Of a stretch of DNA of 64,000 nucleotides, positions 61,301-64,000 are shown in pieces. Below the pieces are notes generated by a model. It ran no database searches. It was not told the origin of the DNA and saw nothing but the letters and a program-made list of their open reading frames with translations. The stretch covers positions 62,001 through 126,000 of the forward strand of contig NZ_JNYE01000004.1 in the NCBI RefSeq assembly GCF_000717185.1, read 5' to 3'. Every line of letters begins with the position of its first letter. The stretch's first letter is position 1. The position numbers and the translations under genes are program-made. Origin of the DNA: Kitasatospora phosalacinea (GTDB taxonomy: Bacteria; Actinomycetota; Actinomycetes; Streptomycetales; Streptomycetaceae).

Positions 61301-63610
61301 TCAGCGTTCGAGCGGCGGGGGGACGAAGGCGAGCACATCGGGCAGCGGCCCGTCATGGCGTTCGACGTCGACCAGCGCGCTGAGGGCGCTCGGCCCCTGG
61401 GACAGGCGCGAGCACGGCCGGTCCGCGGTGAGGGAGTTCGGGTTGCCGTGGCGGTCCAGGGTGCCGCCCGCCCCCGGCTCCTCCGGGTCCCACCAGGCGC
61501 CGGTGGGGAGTTGGACGACGCCCGGCATGACGTCGTCCGACAGGACCGCGCCGGCCAGGCAGCTGCCGCGGTCGTTGAAGACCCGCACGACCGCGCCGTC
61601 CACGATGCCGCGCGCCGCGGCGTCCGCCGGGTTGAGCGTCACGGGCTCGCGGCCGCGGATCTTCGAGTCGAGGCTGCGGCCGCCGTTGTCGTACTGGCTG
61701 TGCAGCCGGGAGGCGGGCTGGTTGGAGACCAGGTGCAGCGGGAAGCGCTCCGCCAGGTCGCCGCCGAGCCACTCGGCCGGTTCGTACCAGGTGGGGTGCC
61801 CGGCGCAGTCGTCGTAGCCGTAGGAGTCGATCTCGGCGGAGAAGACCTCGATCCGGCCCGAGGGCGTCGCCAGCGGGAAGCGCTGCGGGTCCGCCCGGAG
61901 CGCCGCGAAGCTGCCGGGGAACGGGCCGGTCAGGGCGGGCAGTTCGACGGTGGTGCGGCGCCAGAACGCGTCGAAGTCCGGCAGCGCGGCGGGGTCGCCG
62001 AGGGCGGCCCTGGTCTGCTCGTACAGGTGCCGGAGCCACTCGGCCTCGGTGCGCGAGTCCGTGAACTCCCGCCCGTAGCCGAGCCGGGCGGCCAGGTCGG
62101 CGAAGATCCGGTGGTCGGTGCGCGACTCGCCGGCCGGTTCGCGGACCTTCGGCATCGCGGTGAGGTGCGGGTCGCAGAACCCGGCGGTGAAGTCGTCGCG
62201 CTCCAGGCCGGTGGCGACGGGCAGGACGACGTCCGCGAACTTGGCGGTGGTGTTCCACCAGGCCTCGTGGACCACCACCGTGTCGGGGGCCTGCCAGGCC
62301 CGGGCGAGCCGGTGCAGGTCCTGGTGGTGGTGGAACGGGTTGCCGCCGCACCAGTAGACCAGGCGGAGTTCGGGCAGGGTGAGGCGCCGGCCGTCGTAGT
62401 CGATGCTCCGGCCGGGGTGCAGCAGGGCGTCGGCGATCCGGGCGACCGGGATGAAGTCCGGGACGGGGTTGGGGACGGCGGGGACGGACGCCACGGAGGG
62501 GCGGCCGGGGGCGACGCCGGTCGCGTCCATCGTCGCGTAGCCCGCGCCCCAGCCGCAGCCGGGCCGCCCCATCGAGCCCGCCATCGCGGCCAGCACGACG
62601 GACATCCAGATCGGCTGTTCGCCGTGGTCCGCCCGCTGCACCGCGTAGTTGACCACGACGAGGGAGCGCTGCGCGGTGAGGCGGCGGGCCAGGTCGGTGA
62701 GCGTGCCGCGGTCGATGCCGGTGATCGCCGCGGCCCAGGCGGCGTCCTTGGGGACGCCGTCGGCCTCGCCGAGCAGGTAGGCGGCGAAGCGGTCGAACCC
62801 GGTGCAGCAGCGGCGCAGGAAGTCCTCGTCGTGCCAGCCGTTGACCAGCATGGTGTGCGCGATGCCGAGCATCGCGGCGGTGTCGGTGTTGGGGACGACG
62901 GGCAGCCACCGGGCGCCGAGGAAGTCGGCGGTGTCGCTGCGGATCGGGCTGACGTTCACGAACCGCACCCCGGCGTCGCGGCACCGGCGCTGCAGGTCGC
63001 GGGTGCGGTGCCGGGCCAGGCCGCCGGGGTTGACCTGGCTGTTCTTGAGGGCCAGCCCGCCGAACGCGACCACGAGTTCGCAGCCCTCGGCTATCTCGTC
63101 CCACATCGGCATCCGGGACTGGTAGCTCCACGGGTGCCCGCCGATCACGTGCGGCAGGATCACCTCCAGGGCCGCGGTGCTGTACGTGTTGCGGGAGTCG
63201 GTGTAGCCGCCGCCGAGCGCCAGGAACCGCTGGAGCTGCCCCTGCGCGTGGTGGAGGGCGCCCGCGCTCGCCCAGCCGTAGGAGCCGCCGAACACCGCGG
63301 CGTCCCCGTACCGCTCCCGCACCCGGCGCAGTTCGTCGCCCACCAGCGTGAGCGCCTCGTCCCAGCCGACCTCGACGAAGGAGTCCGCGCCGCGGGCGCT
63401 GCCGCCCTCCCGCGGCCGCCCGTCCAGCCACCCCCTGCGCACGGCGGGGCGCAGCACCCGGGCGCCGTCCTCGGCGGCCCGGACCATGCCGGGGCCGATC
63501 GGCGAGGGCGCGGGGTCGTCCTCCTTCGGTTCGATCCGCAGCAGGCGGCCGGAGTCGACCACCGCGGTGAAACTGCCCCAGTGCGTCGCGACCGACAAGC
63601 GTCGTTCCAC
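61301..63610 (-). CDS. Molybdopterin oxidoreductase (biotin sulfoxide reductase/DMSO reductase family)
   Basis: A 769-residue member of the DMSO-reductase superfamily, type III (Ser-ligated molybdenum), closest to BisC/TorZ-like enzymes. The N-terminal VERRLSVATHWGSFTAVVDSGRL opens the domain directly without an iron-sulfur Cys cluster. The Mo ligand Ser is likely in SRNTYSTAALEV (near 142). Cofactor-binding segments include VYWCGGNPFHHHQDL and the C-terminal HLVSNQPASRLHSQYD, VTLNPADAAARGI. It reduces sulfoxides such as biotin or methionine sulfoxide in the cytoplasm. No Tat signal is seen, which favours BisC over periplasmic DMSO reductase. Start GTG 63610 is chosen; upstream in-frame sequence is Arg-rich and unlike the family. 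Confidence 0.88.
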   Translation of the reverse strand: MERRLSVATHWGSFTAVVDSGRLLRIEPKEDDPAPSPIGPGMVRAAEDGARVLRPAVRRGWLDGRPREGGSARGADSFVEVGWDEALTLVGDELRRVRERYGDAAVFGGSYGWASAGALHHAQGQLQRFLALGGGYTDSRNTYSTAALEVILPHVIGGHPWSYQSRMPMWDEIAEGCELVVAFGGLALKNSQVNPGGLARHRTRDLQRRCRDAGVRFVNVSPIRSDTADFLGARWLPVVPNTDTAAMLGIAHTMLVNGWHDEDFLRRCCTGFDRFAAYLLGEADGVPKDAAWAAAITGIDRGTLTDLARRLTAQRSLVVVNYAVQRADHGEQPIWMSVVLAAMAGSMGRPGCGWGAGYATMDATGVAPGRPSVASVPAVPNPVPDFIPVARIADALLHPGRSIDYDGRRLTLPELRLVYWCGGNPFHHHQDLHRLARAWQAPDTVVVHEAWWNTTAKFADVVLPVATGLERDDFTAGFCDPHLTAMPKVREPAGESRTDHRIFADLAARLGYGREFTDSRTEAEWLRHLYEQTRAALGDPAALPDFDAFWRRTTVELPALTGPFPGSFAALRADPQRFPLATPSGRIEVFSAEIDSYGYDDCAGHPTWYEPAEWLGGDLAERFPLHLVSNQPASRLHSQYDNGGRSLDSKIRGREPVTLNPADAAARGIVDGAVVRVFNDRGSCLAGAVLSDDVMPGVVQLPTGAWWDPEEPGAGGTLDRHGNPNSLTADRPCSRLSQGPSALSALVDVERHDGPLPDVLAFVPPPLER

Positions 63611-63701
63611 CGCGCATCGACTCCGTCCCCGTACGGGCTCCCGCCCGGATCCGACCTGCCGCCGGGTACGAGTCTCCCCACGCCGTCGCGTCCGCATGCG
63701 G

Positions 63702-64000
63702 CTACCGGGGGGTCGCGTCCGGGTCCTCGTGCAGCGGGAGGCCGTGGGCGGCCGCCAGGCGGTCGAACGCCGCGCCGAGGGCGGCCTGCTGGGCGGGGGT
63801 GAGGCCGGCGGTGAGCTCCGCGTCGAGGGCGGTCGCCCGGGCCGTGCAGCGGGCGAGGAGGTCGTGCCCGCGGTCGGTGAGGCGCAGGATCTGGCGGCGG
63901 CGGTCGGCCGGGTCGCGCAGCCGCTCGACCGCGCCCGCGGCCTCCAGGTGGTCGGCGAGCGAGACCACCAGGCTGGGCGCCACCCGCATCAGCTTGGCGA
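63702..64000 (-). CDS. MarR-family regulator, C-terminal part (partial)
   Basis: The last ~99 codons of a gene that continues beyond the right edge. VSLADHLEAAGAVERLRDPADRRRQILRLTDRGHDLLARC (near the middle) is the winged-helix and wing of MarR proteins, and the C-terminal helix ELTAGLTPAQQAALGAAFDRLAA is the dimerisation helix. Its start and the recognition helix lie outside the window. Stop is at 63702. It is upstream of, and codirectional with, the molybdopterin oxidoreductase, which it may control. Confidence 0.85.
   Translation of the reverse strand, partial: AKLMRVAPSLVVSLADHLEAAGAVERLRDPADRRRQILRLTDRGHDLLARCTARATALDAELTAGLTPAQQAALGAAFDRLAAAHGLPLHEDPDATPR

Noticed and set aside
55757..63802. 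Very long plus-strand open frame (about 2681 codons)
   Set aside because: It is a shifted frame of GH35, GH95 and the opposite-strand genes. The translation is Arg/Ala/Pro-rich and lacks motifs.

Overview
The window is very GC-rich actinobacterial chromosomal DNA with strong third-position GC bias. It carries two SsgA-like sporulation/cell-division proteins, a PP2C/SpoIIE-type phosphatase, lipoproteins of streptomycete style, a perfect CebR-type operator and many secreted multidomain glycosidases. This points to a Streptomyces or Kitasatospora (Streptomycetaceae). No rRNA, tRNA, CRISPR array, insertion sequence, prophage or biosynthetic cluster was seen.

Layout. 1-1.2 kb: 5' part of a secreted protein with three starch-binding (CBM25-like) modules and a maltose-regulon-like operator. 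1.5-12.4 kb: single genes (hemerythrin-like protein, PucR regulator, SsgA-like protein, two lipoproteins, a muramidase-like protein, a YeaQ/GlsB membrane protein, a TPR-like protein, FMN reductase, methyltransferase, RNA 2',3'-cyclic phosphodiesterase). 12.6-15.0 kb: a CebR-box-controlled secreted glycosidase with FnIII and CBM2. 15.1-15.8 kb: a rearrangement scar joining an ArsR-type regulator to the tail of an MFS transporter. 15.8-21.5 kb: a six-gene operon for the complete non-phosphorylating (oxidative) L-fucose pathway. 21.5-30.5 kb: a catabolic cluster of unknown substrate (AidB-like acyl-CoA dehydrogenase, acyl-CoA/AMP ligase, TauD-like dioxygenase, MFS permease, aldehyde dehydrogenase, two TetR regulators). 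30.6-34.0 kb: membrane protein, PP2C phosphatase, SsgA-like protein, DUF4232-like lipoprotein. 34.1-37.6 kb: dnaE. 37.7-41.7 kb: a large LuxR/ATPase regulator with a low-complexity N-terminus, and a small unknown protein. 61-64 kb: EF-hand protein, a molybdopterin oxidoreductase and a partial MarR regulator.

The most coherent block is 41.8-60.6 kb. It encodes a GH43 exo-beta-1,3-galactanase-like enzyme, a GH30 endo-beta-1,6-galactanase-like enzyme, a GH35 beta-galactosidase, a Tat-exported GH95 alpha-L-fucosidase/galactosidase-like enzyme, an L-arabinose-type ABC importer, an oligosaccharide (CUT1) ABC importer, and DeoR and LacI regulators. This set fits use of type II arabinogalactan (arabinogalactan proteins). 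Three near-identical 16-bp sites (42846, 48180, 52489) lie before the GH43 gene, the lacI gene and the CUT1 operon, and define a candidate LacI regulon. At two of them the geometry relative to a candidate -35/-10 pair is nearly the same. L-fucose released from fucosylated arabinogalactan could feed the L-fucose operon at 15.8 kb; that link is inference.

Small tandem repeats are common between genes. Several include the start or stop codon of the neighbouring gene. Strong perfect hairpins mark many gene ends.
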